Positions 22,108 to 36,000 of a DNA stretch of 64,000 nucleotides are shown piece by piece. Within the stretch, counting starts at the first letter, position 1. Every line of letters starts with the position of its first letter. The stretch is taken from positions 21,597,774 through 21,661,773 of the forward strand of contig OZ022257.1 in NCBI GenBank assembly GCA_963978905.1, in the 5' to 3' direction. The translations under genes and the position numbers were made by a program. The notes under the pieces are model-generated. The model was not told the origin of the DNA. It worked only from the letters and a program-made list of their open reading frames with translations, and searched no databases. The stretch is from Trichostrongylus colubriformis. Lineage: Eukaryota > Nematoda > Chromadorea > Rhabditida > Trichostrongylidae.

Positions 22108-23215
22108 ATACTTGTGACAACTTTCGCACACTACGAAGGATTTGGCTAGGAATAAGCAGATCACAGTTACGACCATATGTTGAAATAAGCGATATACAAC
22201 GTGTTAAAAATAGTTTCCATTCGAATGAGCTGTACTTTAGCATTTCATCGAATAATCGTAACGCCGGTTTTCTTCTGGAAACCTTTCGGAAGTAAATTCC
22301 ATGCATGCAAGCGAACATTGCTCACTGGAAAAGTGTTCACATCGGACTTTTTTGTCGTATATGTACATCTGGGCGTCGATATTGACATTCATATGGGTAT
22401 GCCATCGGTGTCCTGGTATCCCTTTTCTAGTCCAGGTGTACTTGCGACAACACATATTTGAATTTTTGATGATTATAAGAGCAGCATAATGTGCATTGTG
22501 AAAGAGGGTCTTACTTGTCCATTCCAATGAAAGGTACAATTCACGTTCATTTTTTTGTGAGTTATTCCGTTTTGTAATGGGATTAAAGATGGTGAAGATC
22601 GCTCTAGAGAAAAGTTCATTGAGCTTCACAAAACATTGAAAACGAAATCCTTCTGGATCTAAGAGACTCCATTCCGAGAAAAGACGTTTGGATGTGCTTT
22701 CATTTGACATTATCACGCAATATCAGCTTTATTTTGTCCTGTAAGGCTGTCCTCACCAATATCTTTCGTCGTATCTTACCTCATCGCAATCAATCGTGAT
22801 CTACTCTTACCACATGCCCGTCTGCGAAACCACCATTCATGTTGGGCGGGTGAGAGTCCATTATCTGACTGCGTTTTAGCGCCCAACGCCCTCATGACTC
22901 ACTGCGATAAGGGTGTAGCATTACCTGAGGCGGATCCATCTATTGGCCCTTAGCGGTGACGAAAATCAGTGCTATGTGTTAGTTCAAAAATCCTCAAGGG
23001 ATTTAAGAATCGAGGATTCTCCGACTGAGGGAGGAGGAGGTTCTATCGCACATGAAGGGGGTCATACCTGGTGAGGTCAGCGATAAGCACTGGAACTTAA
23101 ACTTCCAATAAGCATATGAGACGAAGGGTATTTCACAGCGGATCCGAGTGGCAAAATATGAAATAAATGTCTTTCTGCTTCAGGTACATGGTGATACATA
23201 TCACTGTAACGCATT

Positions 23216-23525
23216 GCACCTAAACGAGTGGGGTCGCGAGGTCAAAATTCCGCGCGGCCGCGCGCGACGCCCGGCGCGGCGGATGCGAGTGCCAAGCGGG
23301 GCATGGTAGCCTTCAAGCGAGGCAGTGTGGCATGGGTGGAGGGGGCAGGGTGGCATGGGTGCAGGAGACAGTGTGGCATGGGTGGAAAAGCAGACGTGAC
23401 GCAGTCACGCTCGGCCGGGCTCCCAAGGGCAATCGATAAGGCGAGTCGTACTGGTGGCGCCGCGAGTGCGACGATGCGAAGCGGAAATTTGACCTCTCGA
23501 CCCCCACCTCACCTAAACAACCCGG
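23216..23525. repeat. MITE with CG-rich core (family M), copy 1
   Basis: Ends CACCTAAACGAGTGGGGTCG and CGACCCCCACCTCACCTAAA are inverted; inside are AGGTCAAAATTCCGCG, a NotI-like CGCGGCCGCG run and TGGCATGGGTGGA repeats. Same family as 43069-43325. The 156-codon open frame over it reflects GC content. Confidence 0.78.
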
Positions 23526-24059
23526 CAACAGTAATTGGTGCTATAGGGGTCGAGAAAGGGAAGGGGTCGTATGTGGTCTCCGTAGAGGGGAGGAGGTGGG
23601 AGGGTCGTACTGGAGCGGCTACTTTCCTCGACTTCTGGGATTGCCATGATGGCTCAATTATCATGGTGTTCCGCAGTTCTAAGGGGAAGTGTGAATGAGT
23701 AGAAAGAAGCGAGATTTTCTTTAGAACTTTCAAGGAAATCATTCAGTTTTTGACTTCGCATTTCTGTCATACAGAATTATTGCAGGATTCATGCTCTATC
23801 GGGTAGGCTCATGCCCACTTGAAGCGTAATTCTTCTCATCATCTGATGAACAACAACTTCACTTTCACTTCTTCAACAACTTTTCGCATCACCAATTCAA
23901 TGAACGATCCTTTGTATGAAACTGCAATAGGATCCTGTCAAGCAGTCCTCTTTTCAACAAAAACAGTATCATCGCGAAATTTCGTGAATCAACGCTGTGC
24001 CGAGCAGCGTCGACCTAGTCATCGCTGCTGCGTATGTTATAGTTTTCAGTACATTTCGT

Positions 24060-24093
24060 AATTCCTCTTCAGACAATTCATCCAACAGCCACC
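24060..24093 (+). promoter_or_regulatory. Acceptor 22 nt before a start codon (probable SL site)
   Basis: ATTCCTCTTCAG ends at 24072 and the ATG of the coiled-coil gene follows at 24094. Either a trans-splice site or the end of a 5' UTR intron; the choice is not visible here. Confidence 0.45.
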
Positions 24094-27000
24094 ATGCAAG
24101 AGGACTGCAGTTCCACAAGCGACGACGAGGAGGTACTCTTTACCAAGGAAATGGTACGCAGATTAAGAAAATCCGCGGCACAACACGGTAAGTTTCGGAT
24201 TCAATTCGCGTAGTAAAATTTGAATATCCCTTCTGTAGTCGATAATGGAACATTTCATGAGCAGGACCTCTGAAGGTATCTATTTCAGTGGAGCAATGCA
24301 GTATGATGCATTTCAGTGTTGCTTATTAATTCTACACTTCCATACTTCATTAATTCTACACTTCCATACTTCGGTTTCGATAGGTGGAAAATAGGGGTGA
24401 ATCCATAATAAGATCACGCTAGTGATGAATTTTACATGCTGTTAACCACTTGCACGCTCATAATTTTTTATGGTGACTTCAAAAACGGGGGAGGAGCTAG
24501 TTACCTTACTGGTGGAGGCACTGCTCACGATTTAGCGTTGTTCTGAGTGTTCTGAGTCTTCCATTGTTCCTCTGAGTGAGAGAAAGGAATTTCATGCTGA
24601 CAAAGATTTCGGTGGTGGATATGGTGTAGTAACAAATGGCGCTCTTACCCCCGTATCATCTAAAGATCGGATTCTTGATGTCTGTGTACCCAGTATAAGC
24701 TCAAGCGCTCCTCGAGAGGGAGCCACATTTAGAATGAAAGCACTGTCTTATATAAGGGAAGTCTCATAAATCACGGCTCAGCAATAACATTTCAATGCCC
24801 CTACAACTTTGTAGGGTGGTGGAACACGTGGGACATTCCGAAACATGCATTTCAAATCCAGCTGATGCATTTCCATCCGCATTTTGCGGGACTTTTCGCG
24901 TTCGAATCCTCCATAGGTTCTTGTTTGAGCATTCCTGTATTCGTGCGGTGGGAGATGATGAACACAGATCACTTTCGAAGACACTGTGTCTAAGCTGATG
25001 GCTCGAATAATATGTATGCGGCACCGGTTACTTTTTCCGATGCGAAAAACATCTATCTGATGTATGCTCGGAACGTGAGCAGTGAACATACGTGGAAGAA
25101 AAGAGCACCGAGCAAAAGTCATAGTTCAGTAATTCATGAATTTCAGCTTCTTCACGACCAACCTCATCGCTTAGTGACACGAGCGGAGTCAGCACAATGA
25201 GCGTAACGTCAGGACAAAGAGCGGTTGGTTTCCAAATGACGCCTCCATTTTCTTCGAAATGAATGTTTCGTGAGATTTTCAGAAGAGCGACGTAGAAAGC
25301 ACAACCACGGACGGGCCATTGCCAGCCGATTCACCGGTGAAAGAACGGCGTACAGATCATGAATTGATAGTGACTCCGAGGTATCTCTAGATGACTATAC
25401 CAAGAATATACCAATCCCTGTGCATGTACGTGTATAGTATAACCTTTGCCGTCTTCACCTGTCATCCTATGTACCTCAGCACTCGCAGCCACGACCCATT
25501 CCTTTACTTTGGAGTGTTTCAATTTTCTCTTTGGAATATTAAAAGAATTGATTTGATGTTTTGTGAGAGTGTGCGAAACCCATTGTATGTACCTTTGTTG
25601 CTGCATGTGACTGACAAGCCGAAATGAATTTCAATTGATTTTCATCGCCAATGAAGAACACATTGCAATTATTGGCCAGCGGCAAACAAAACGGGCAGAT
25701 AGCAATGGGTGTGTACACCTATGAGAAAAATCGCTTCGCGGCGCCATCAGTACGAGTAATTTGGGATTTCGCTCAACGCATAATGGGCCGATATCGGATA
25801 GAATCTTCAAAGATCGCAGTCTGGAAGCTTCGGAAGTTTGCCTATGTTGTTGTTGCTGCTGTTCAAACAGATAAAGCTGCAAACGACTCGCCGCGCCGCT
25901 CATCGTGGGCGGCCACGCGATTTTTTGTCATAAGTGTACACACCCGATAGCAGTTGGCTGGAGAAAAGTGTTTACTGGTGGCACTAGCTTCCGTTTTTCT
26001 TTTCTCCAAATTTCGCACTGCTGTTGGCCGATTCTGAATCAGCGAACTTTTGTTATGAAACAAACTTTGATGGTTCAGGAGTTTCCGTGCTCAATTTCCA
26101 AAGAATGGCATGAAGAATTTATTTGTTTGAATAAGCTTATAAATCCGTTACCATGGCAGTAATTCACTATGGATACATTTCCGAACCGTCATTTTTAAAA
26201 CCGGTTATATGGTATTCAAGGCACCTACATAGATAGGCACATGTGTAGTTTGCAAGTTTACCTTAGTTCGTAAGTCAACCAGATCTATTATGCCTTTCAT
26301 ATTGATCAGTTAGCAGTATGATTGGAGGGCCGCACAATTTGCGACTTGTAGGCTATACTCCACGAGAACAAACAACAACAGTAATATCCTTACCATTACC
26401 GATCGGTGTAATTTGTATGATATTTTGAGCAAAAAATAATAGTAAAACTTCAACGTGGATGGTGCATGCGTAGCGTTGGGTAAGAATCCACGTCGCGCGC
26501 CTTACACCGTAAAGGTGAAGCGAAGCGTCAAGTGTAACTGTTCTACATGCGACAACCATGCTTTACGCCTCAGTACATTAACCATTTTTCGTTTAAACTT
26601 TGCACCGCCTACCTGCATCGCTGCCTTCGTTCGTTCAGAAATTACCTTCCAAAGTTCTAGCTTCTTTCCTATTTTTTCATCCATTCTTCAAGTCGGCATG
26701 ATGTCAAAAAGCTGGAATTTCTTCTTGCTCGTAAGCCCAAAGCTCAATATTATGATGTAAAGACAAATTTTCATAAGCGTTGCTTTTCATCCTTTTCACC
26801 TTCTATAAACCATGAGGATTGCTAAACCATCAGGATGAGGACCGTTGTTCGTAAGAGAGGTAAAAGAAGGATAGCCGGGTGGATAAAATATAACCATCGA
26901 CGCCATCGCTTTATTTCCTTTTGAATTCTTCTCCCGTAGAGGAGTAGGTAAAGGCATTTGTGCTTCAACATTCTCGATGAAGATCCCTGTTAATTCGTGA

Positions 27001-30000
27001 GATTTCAAGTAATTATGTACACTATGCATGAAGTTCATTAACATAAAGATGAACTTTCACGGATCTCCCTAGAGGAACCGTGCATGGAACGCAGCTTTCC
27101 GTTCCCACTATGCATCTCCAACCCAAGCGGACGACGGAACAGGCACTTACCCGAAGCCTCCCTCGCCCGTCCGCCCCTTTGGGTAGCCATATCCTAGCCG
27201 GATTCTCACTGTTTTGCGTGGAACTTCGCATGCGGCCCTTATTAATGCAATGCAACATAAATATATGGGTAGTAGACAAACTCGTTTCCGTGCGCGACTC
27301 TTTTAGTCGAGGGGCTTCTCTAGTCGAAGGATCTCGAGCCGATAGAAGGAAAGGCTACCTAGCGCGACCCCAGGTGGCGGATAAGGAGCTAATCGCGGAC
27401 CTGAAGCCATCATGTACTTGCCCTGAGACCCAGGTTGATTCAGGGGGCCACTGTGTACTAGCCTTGAGATGTAGGTCGATTTCGTTGTGCTGAACTGATT
27501 CATACCATCTGTATCCTTGCAGACCTTTCTTGCCCACGTGTGAAGGCGTTCTGTGGGTCGTAGTTGGTATCCTGAATTTTGTCCAGCCACAAGCTTGCAT
27601 TTCTTTAAGAGGTACGTGAGAGGCGGGCCGAGGTTGCGTCCAATCAATAAGCCTTGAACCCAATTAGAAATCGACTGAATAACTACACGGAGTATACTCA
27701 GTCCTTACGTCAGAATGTGGCGAGCAACTGTGCATCTTCCACTCGCCAAAAATAGTAATAAGGGTGGGGTTCGTGCCCCAGAAACTGAGGGAGCCCCAAA
27801 TACGGCAGGGTTGGGCGAGTGCAAACCAAGAAGTCAAGTATGACCTCATCAAACTGACCGATCCGAGAAGGCCCCACGGCGCGCCATTGACGACTTTGAA
27901 CAATTAAGTTCATCGGAACATGCGACAGTAGAGGCATTGGCGGTGAGGGCGTTTTTGTCGACACGCTTTTGGCCATGAACGTCGATTAGTAGGAAAGTCT
28001 TGCAGACCGAGTCAAACGTTTGCAATTGAGAGATGTGACTCATTCCCGTGCTTGGTCATCTTCGTTGCCTACGCCCCAGCACCAATCTACGAAAACGGCG
28101 AGCTCGAGGCAATCTATGTGGATTTGGAGTTAAGTAAGAAGACCATACCTTCTACAAGTTCATCATCGGTAGCTTCTACACTAAGATTGGCCTCATGTCG
28201 GAGCACCTAAAGTATGGAGTGCTGAAGTCGCTCGAAAGTCTTGTTCGTTAGCATTTGAAGTCGTCCCCAAATTGTCCTTGAAAACGGAAAACGCGTGTTC
28301 TCTATCCTTTTAAACATATTAGGATGACCTTGAACGGCTCTTTGATATTTCGCAAAGTTCCATCAGTGAACAGAATCTGTTGCAACAGCAATTCCCAAAG
28401 CGCCGATACTATTCATATTAAGGTTCTGTCCACTCAAAAGTATTACCTCACCTATGGTCAGAGCCCTGGAAAAGTTATGAAGTCACAGAACAGCAAAGTT
28501 GGTCATGGTTAGCTCACCCATGAAACAGTGACGTTTTTCAAGGTGGTGTACTTTCACCTCCGTTTTCTTCGCATACACCTACGAGTTATCGGATTGTCGA
28601 AATCACGCCCTCACGTCCAAGTAGAGATGTATACTGAAAGTGAAAAAAGTAGAATTTTTGGTGTTAATCAATTCCTTGCGGGATACCTCGCCCATTCTAA
28701 TCCTTTCAGAATCGTGGTAGCAGATGAATGCGCCTTGGCCCATACAATGAATTGTCTGGTACCAATTCACCTATTCCAGAGTTGTGGAAGGCATGGTTGG
28801 CCTGGAGGAGGCTTTATGCTAGATTCGATCCCCGCTCCATGAGAGTGGGGTGCGCGCCACCTGTCCCTACACACCGATGATAATAAATATTAGGTGGTCT
28901 AAAAAGTCTTTTCGTATTTTTAAATACCGCTTTTTCCCTCAAAACTGCTTTTCACAAAATTTCTTCTATGCATACATATATATGTAGTACAAGTCCACAC
29001 GCATCTATAGGTATCGTTGTCTTCCATCTCCCGGATAACCCTTTTCGGCAGAATAAAAATATCAAAAGTCACCTCATTTTCAATTCCAATTTTTTTCCTT
29101 TGAATGGCGTTAGACAGGGAAAGGAAAAGGTGATAATCCGATGGAGCAAGATCAGGGCTATAAGGCAGCAATTTTTATCCAAGCTCGAGAATTTTTTAAA
29201 AGAGAAAATTTGGAAAATTTTTTACCACTAGTGAAAAAATGACTCGCCAAAAAATTATCGAGCTTGGATAAAAATTTCTGCCCCATCCACCTTATAGCCC
29301 TCATTTTGCTCCATCGGATTATCACCTTTTCCTTTCCCTGTCTAACGCCATACAAAGAAAAATTTTTTTATAATTTTTGTATTGAAAATGAGGTTGACCG
29401 TTGATATTTTTATTTTGCCGAAAAAGGCTATTCGGGAGATGGACAACAATAATACCTATAGATGCGTGTGGACTTGTACTACATGTGTATGCACAGAAGA
29501 GATTGCTGGAAAGCAGTTTGGAGGGAAAAAGCGGTATTTGAAAATACGAAAATTCTTTTTAGGCCACCTAATATGCATGGAATAAATACTGTAAATACTC
29601 ATGTGTGTCCGCGAGACTCTAACCCGCTCTATCACTAATGCTGTGGAGTGAGCTACAACCCGGAGGATGTCTGTCGAGTTCTCAAGGAAAAAATACTAGG
29701 TCGAAGTGGCCCTTTGCAATGAGTTCATTTAATATAATTTAATGCGCTTTTAGACGTTGATTTCAAATCTTTGTTCAAAATCTGCCGAACGATTCTATGA
29801 ATGAAGTTATGAAGATTTTGTAAATGAGTAATTTTATTAAATGGTAAGTTGAGTGTCACGCGAGCCAGACGTTTCGCTCAAAACTCATGCGATCAGGATA
29901 GTAAATTACCCATATAGCGTTTTTCCAGCAAATCCGAGAGTTTGTCCCAATTTCGGGGAAATCCATGAGCTATTTCGTGGCAAGACATCAAATAAACGGG

Positions 30001-33000
30001 AAGTCGTTAACCCGGGCCGAGCACATGCTCTTATTTGACGCGTACATTTTGTGTCATGCGCATCTGTTATAGATATGCTAAGGTCCTCTTTATCATGGCT
30101 GACTCCTTTTTGCAGAAAATTTCAAAAAATAAATACTTATCCCATGGCCACCACTAATTTGTCGAAGTAAGGCAACTTCTGTGTTCGTGCTCAGGGGTCG
30201 ATTCAACTCACTGTGCAAATTCAGCCAAATCGAGTTTCTGCTCTAGATATTTCCCGAAGAGCAGTTCTCCTGAAATCACACTTTTTCAGAAAGAATCTTC
30301 AGTTATATGGTTTCTCAAAAGCTTAAATTTTTTACATTTCCTTTGAATATTTCGCAATTTTGATCATTTGGAACTAGAATGCGTCAGCAGAGTGTCTTTC
30401 AGCCTTTCACGGAAAGTATCTAAAGTGTACTTCACAATTTCTTCAGAAATTTCGCAAGTTGCGCCTCGTCACTTCTCTCAAAGACCTTTCTTAGCTGGTA
30501 TATCGGAAAAACCGCTAGGGGTCTGAAAATTTCGGAAAGTTAATAGTCAATTTTCCCAAATATCTGAAAACTCTTACTTACAGTCACTCTCACTCTACTG
30601 TCGCTTTCATTCAGTCTTATTCTCGCTCTGCGGAACAATACCTCGCAAGCCTAACAACCACACCTCGTAACCTCGTAACCATACCATACCTCGTAAGCAT
30701 ATACGTTCCGGTATGAGTGGCACCTACTCGAATTTCAGAAAGTGGTGAGCAAAATTGAATGATGGGATATAATTTGATGGTGATTCGCTCAGTATGAGTA
30801 CCTATCAGCCACCTTCTTCTCCTAAAATGATTAAGTTCTACCAGATATAGAACTGCATATGATCACTAGTTTGCATACCTCTTGGCATTCCGGTTCATTG
30901 TAGCAAACTTATTGCACACGTTTTCGGCAAGCAAACCAGATTACAAAAGGGGAGTTTCAGAAAAACAGCTAAAAATAGTTTTGTTGCTCACAACATGAAT
31001 ATTTAACTTTGTTAACAGAAAGGGTGTAGTAAACCTATAGAGGGAATAAGGGTCGCTTCTGTGCAACACATTTTGCAGATGATCGACAGAGATTCGAATC
31101 GATGTTTATCGTTCTATTTGCAACATCATGACGTGTTCTACTTTCAAGTACTACTCATTCTGTTATGGAAATAGGGCCTTATATCACTCTGAGAGCAGGG
31201 TTAAGCATCAGACGAAGAATCTTCAGAAGGAGCGCCTTCAGCTAATTGAGGAAGGTGTTTTAGATGAATGCTTAGCCCTGGTCCTAGTCATTAGGTGTTT
31301 GTCAGTGGGTACTGCTAAATGTGGCACAGACTGGAGCTGCCCAAGAGTAAACGCATTGAAAGTTTACTACGAAGAAATGGGAACTGAATGAGGAGCACAT
31401 CTAGAGAAGGAATTTATGCTTCGAAATTGCAAGTCTCTTGAACTTCTGCTCCAAGGATTACCAACATCTTTTTTGCCATTCCTCTTTGCTCATTTAATTC
31501 ATCATTTCAACTTTTGCCAAGTCAAGTACTTGTACACAGTAATAACTGAAATCTCAGCCTTTGTGAAAACTTCTAAAGTTCTTTCCTTTATTAATGTGAC
31601 GGACTGATGGAACTAAGTGAGTATATTTATAGACCGATTTATATTTATTTAACAAGGAGGGGTCTGCCACACCTGCAGCACTTTTGATGAAATGTGCAAT
31701 GTTTGTGGTGCATGTTAAAAAGAGAACAGCATGAACCACGTTGAAAAATAAATCCAACTTGATGGCACACTGGCAATGATCAAAGTCGACCAGAATGGCT
31801 CCGCAACCGGTGAGCTTTCGTCCCCACCGTGGCACGACACAGTCACCTAATGACGAAGACGACTGGAAAACTGGCACACCCGACAATGATTGTGGAAAAT
31901 GCTGTGACAGCAACATGGTGTGCAATCCTGACTCCTTTCCGCTTTTGTCCTCTACCACGCCGCTTTTGCCTGGTTTTCAAGCCCAGCGCCTTGATGAAGT
32001 CGTGCAATGGCGGAAATAAGAAGAGAAAAGGGAACACAAATACAAGTTTTTTCTCAACAGATAAACCATTCAGAGCCCCTGTTTATAACTGACAACTAGA
32101 GAGAGTGCGACGTAAATTTATGGGTCTGTTTGTCTGTAGGTTCCTCGGCGGGTTTGTCAGCATGTCTGTCCGTCCGCAAGTGAGCAATTGTGACAAGGAA
32201 ATGATAGTGCAATGCCATTGCTCTAAGTAGGAGGGTATTAATGGATGTTGTAACATCATTTTAGGACCATGTTATCCTAGTGATAGCACCTCCTACATAA
32301 ACATCTATTTAGTACTCTCGAAGTCATTCTGCGGTGTGCTGACGGAGCACCAGGTGTCAGCACGCTGGGATGACATGCAGGTATGTTGGGTCGTCGTCGG
32401 AGCAGTGCTACTTGGACTAGGCGATTATACTGGCTAATTGAGTAAACGTGTTACATAACGGCTTCATCTTTTGATAATCGTAAAGGTAGCGAGCCACAGC
32501 ATACTTCTGTTTACTCATAGAGAGCAGAGATGCATTCCATTGCAATTTTCATCTCATTACTTTCTATCATTTTGTGCTTTGAATATTGTAACTATGTAGT
32601 CCTAGAAATCGCTAAATTCGATCGCTATGATAAATAGGTGGCCAATAGATGCCAATGGATTGGCAGTCTATGATATGCGCAGTAGACGACTCCTTCCGCA
32701 TAGGTATAAATTAGATAAAGCTATATGCCATCCTTGCTGAGCCACATTGTTGAGTGACTCCTGCAGATATAAGCTTCGTTAAGGATATGTTAATATGGTT
32801 GATGTTACGCGCGAGGTACAACGCTTACCTGAAATAAAATAAATTTCAAAATAAAAACTGCGGTGACTGCGCCGTCCAGTCAACATTTGCTCCTCTATCT
32901 TCAGTCTATGAATTAGGGAGAAATTCACGTGGTACCTACACGATCGCTTCAATGACCTCAAAGGGAGCAGAAAAAGCTTTATTCCCCTTCCGTTGGTAAT

Positions 33001-36000
33001 TCCTTCACAGCAGAAGAAACGAGAAAATATTTATTGGGGTAAGCTGATCGCTTTGCTGTGCAAGCCTGCTGTGGTTTGCCTTTCCTTCTGGAGTAGTTGC
33101 TCAATCTGTTTGTGGGTAGTCGATACGCGGAACGGCTTCTCACTTTGTATTATAGATCCGCCTGTTCCACTTCCTGCATTTTGCATTAGATGTATATAGA
33201 TCCGCCTGTTCCACTTCCTGCATTTTGCATTGGAACTCCGGGATTATCATTATTTGCATTGACATTGGGAAAATAACTTAACGGTGGTAATCGCTCCCGA
33301 AATACCTGCATACATTGAAAATATGTAGGTGCAAAGAATGGAACCATTCCCTGCAACACTGACAAGGAGAAAGCTTTCGATATACGATTTATACCTATTT
33401 TGAAGCATTATTCGTCTTTTCAAATTAAGGCACGCCACGCGTAATCATATGGTCGACTTACCTATTTGAAGCGTTAGATCTTGGATAACCAGGCAGGGTG
33501 CACTTTTTACTCGAAACGGTAAACTGTCAATGCGGTACACACTTGAACACAAACCAACCATGCCCGATTAGCTCAGGTGGGCGTGGCTAGCTCAGGCTCG
33601 AGATGCTTGGCGACAGCAGTGCACTAATGCGCGTCGTGAGGTTGACTCCCGTCCAATTTCTTTCTTCGTTGAGGGCAAGGGATAAGGTGTAGTCAGGTTG
33701 CCATTATCAGGAAAGCGAGTCTCCGCACATGTCTATTGAGCGAATTCACTGAAGTTAACAGGAGAGATTCGTTGAACTTCTGCTATCAGTATCATTTTTT
33801 GTGTAGTGCTCCTAGTGCCACCCTAATCCTAAAACTAAAGGGCGGAAGGGACAATGGTGGGAAAACAGAAACTCTCAAAAACATCTGAAAGGACTGTTCA
33901 ATAGATTTCCTTTGAGTCCGTACAGACTGCAGGGTTATGAGCGTAGGAACTAGTTAACGCTCGATCGCATCAAGGAAAATCCAACTGTAATAGTAGAACA
34001 ATTAGGATTCCTTTCTAAGGTTGTGTCTCTGAGTTCATAATATGTGAATCAAACCTCCGTTGATTATCGGCAAAATCTGTTATACGAAAGCGGCCCTCTT
34101 TACCATACCCCTCCTGTTTACAAAGTTAAAGTATCGCATGTTGTCAACAACGAAACCATTTTTAGCTGTTTATCTGAACTTCCACTTTTGTAATCTGCTT
34201 TGCTTGCCAAAAACATGTGCAAAAACTTTGCTGAAATGAACCGGTATGCCCAGAGGTATGCAAACTAGGATCATAGGTCGTCCTTTGTCTGGTAGAACTT
34301 AATCATTTCAGAAGAAGGTGGTTGATATGTAGTTATTCATACTAAGCGAATCACCATCATATTTATCACATCCTTCATTTTTTTCGCTCACCCTTTTCCG
34401 AAATTCGATCAGGTGCCACCCATACCGAGACGTTTATGCATAGGCCTGCGAAGTATGGTTCCGCAGAGTGAGACTGAATGATAGCGAGAGTGACAATGAG
34501 AGTAAGTATGAGTTTTTCGAAATTTCAAAAAAAATTCTAACTTTTTCGGAATTTTCGGGCACCCATCCAACCGTTTATCCGGTTATACCGGCTAACGAAA
34601 GTCTGAGAGAAGTGAGAAGGCGCAACTTGTGGAGATTTTTGAAGAAATCGTGAAAGAATGAAATTTTTGAGAAATTCGGACAATTTGCAGGCCTTCTGTG
34701 AAAGGCTGAAAGACTGATTACAGGGAAGTGGAAGGAAGGCAGCGTCATCGACAGCGAGGACTCTGTGCTACTCCGATTGCTACTCCTATGTAGTCAAAAT
34801 TGCGAAATACTAAAAGAAATTGTAAAAATTCAAATTTTTGTGAAACCTCAACAATCTAAAGTCATCAAATGGCACTTGAAAAGAGGCTCCCGTCAAGGGT
34901 GTACAGCTAGATAATGTTGTAAATTGTACATGTGAACTTAATGATTTGTTCTAGGAAAGCGTCTGGAACACTCGTTTTAATCCTCCCTTAAAAAAAGCAA
35001 ATGTAGTAACATGGCCGCGATTAGCATGGACAGAGGATTTCATCTGCGGACTGCATTCAGGCAAACTGTACTCTAGAAAAGCTACCTTGAAGAATCCCAT
35101 TGCAAAACCTTGGCAAAGTGTGATCCACCGCGTGACCAAATTAAGGCAACACACACTGTGATAACTGCCCCTTCTCCCGGCGAATGAGGAATGTGCCGAT
35201 TTCCAATACGCTTTGAATGGCTGTCTCATCTTGCGCTAGAGCACCTCTTCATCGTCACAGGTGCTATTTTACCGCCATGTTTGCTGTTTCAGAACGCAAG
35301 CTCGAGTTTTCCGAGAAATGTGGGAAGCTTGCGGTGATGGAACCGATCCGTCTGTTCAAAATACGCTTCCGAAAAAACACCACATTAGCAAAAAACACTC
35401 ACAGTTCAATAACACTGTCCGCTTATTGGAAACGAAGAAGGAAGAAGCGCTTTGGAAGGAGAAGTGAGTTCGAATTTTAACATTCAAAATAGTCATACTT
35501 CACAGATGCTGATAAAGGTACAGGCGTGATGATGACAGGCGGCACAGCTAAAGCACACGTTCCGGATAACAAACCCATCAGTAACCGTACACGCGCACAG
35601 ACGTTATTGTGGAAAATTAACAGCGAAAGGAACGTTGCAAGTAATTAGGAGCGTATTAGGAGCAACCAGGCGCTAAAAGTTTTCGAGACAGGGTCATAAA
35701 AGGCCGATTATTATTTATGCAAAGTATCCTTCGAAGTACGCATTGTACCTGATTGTCACAATGTGGCTCTCAAAAGGGGTTAGTCGTCTTCCTTACACGC
35801 TTCGACTATGTATTGGATCATGGCTTAATGTCATTTCGAAGCATCAATGGGCCAACATGTCATGTAGGGCGCTCCGATGGTTCTCTGATCTTATGGGCGG
35901 CAAAAACGACTGACAAGGCTGTCTCAGTTTGGACATCCAAAGGAAACCAGGACATCTGATCAGACTTTGAGTGGTTATCTGAGAGTGGCAAATTCGTGTT

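Noticed and set aside
23228..23698. 156-codon frame
   Set aside because: Lies over a CG-rich MITE also present at 43069; long frames follow from the composition.
28323..28415. Possible extra exon (DDLERLFDISQSSISEQ) in the 9.9-kb intron
   Set aside because: Its phase fits neither neighbour and the frame ends in a stop one base before the putative donor.
31221..31260. Possible microexon KERLQLIEE after ATCTTCAG
   Set aside because: Wrong phase for the surrounding gene and no support beyond a charged peptide.
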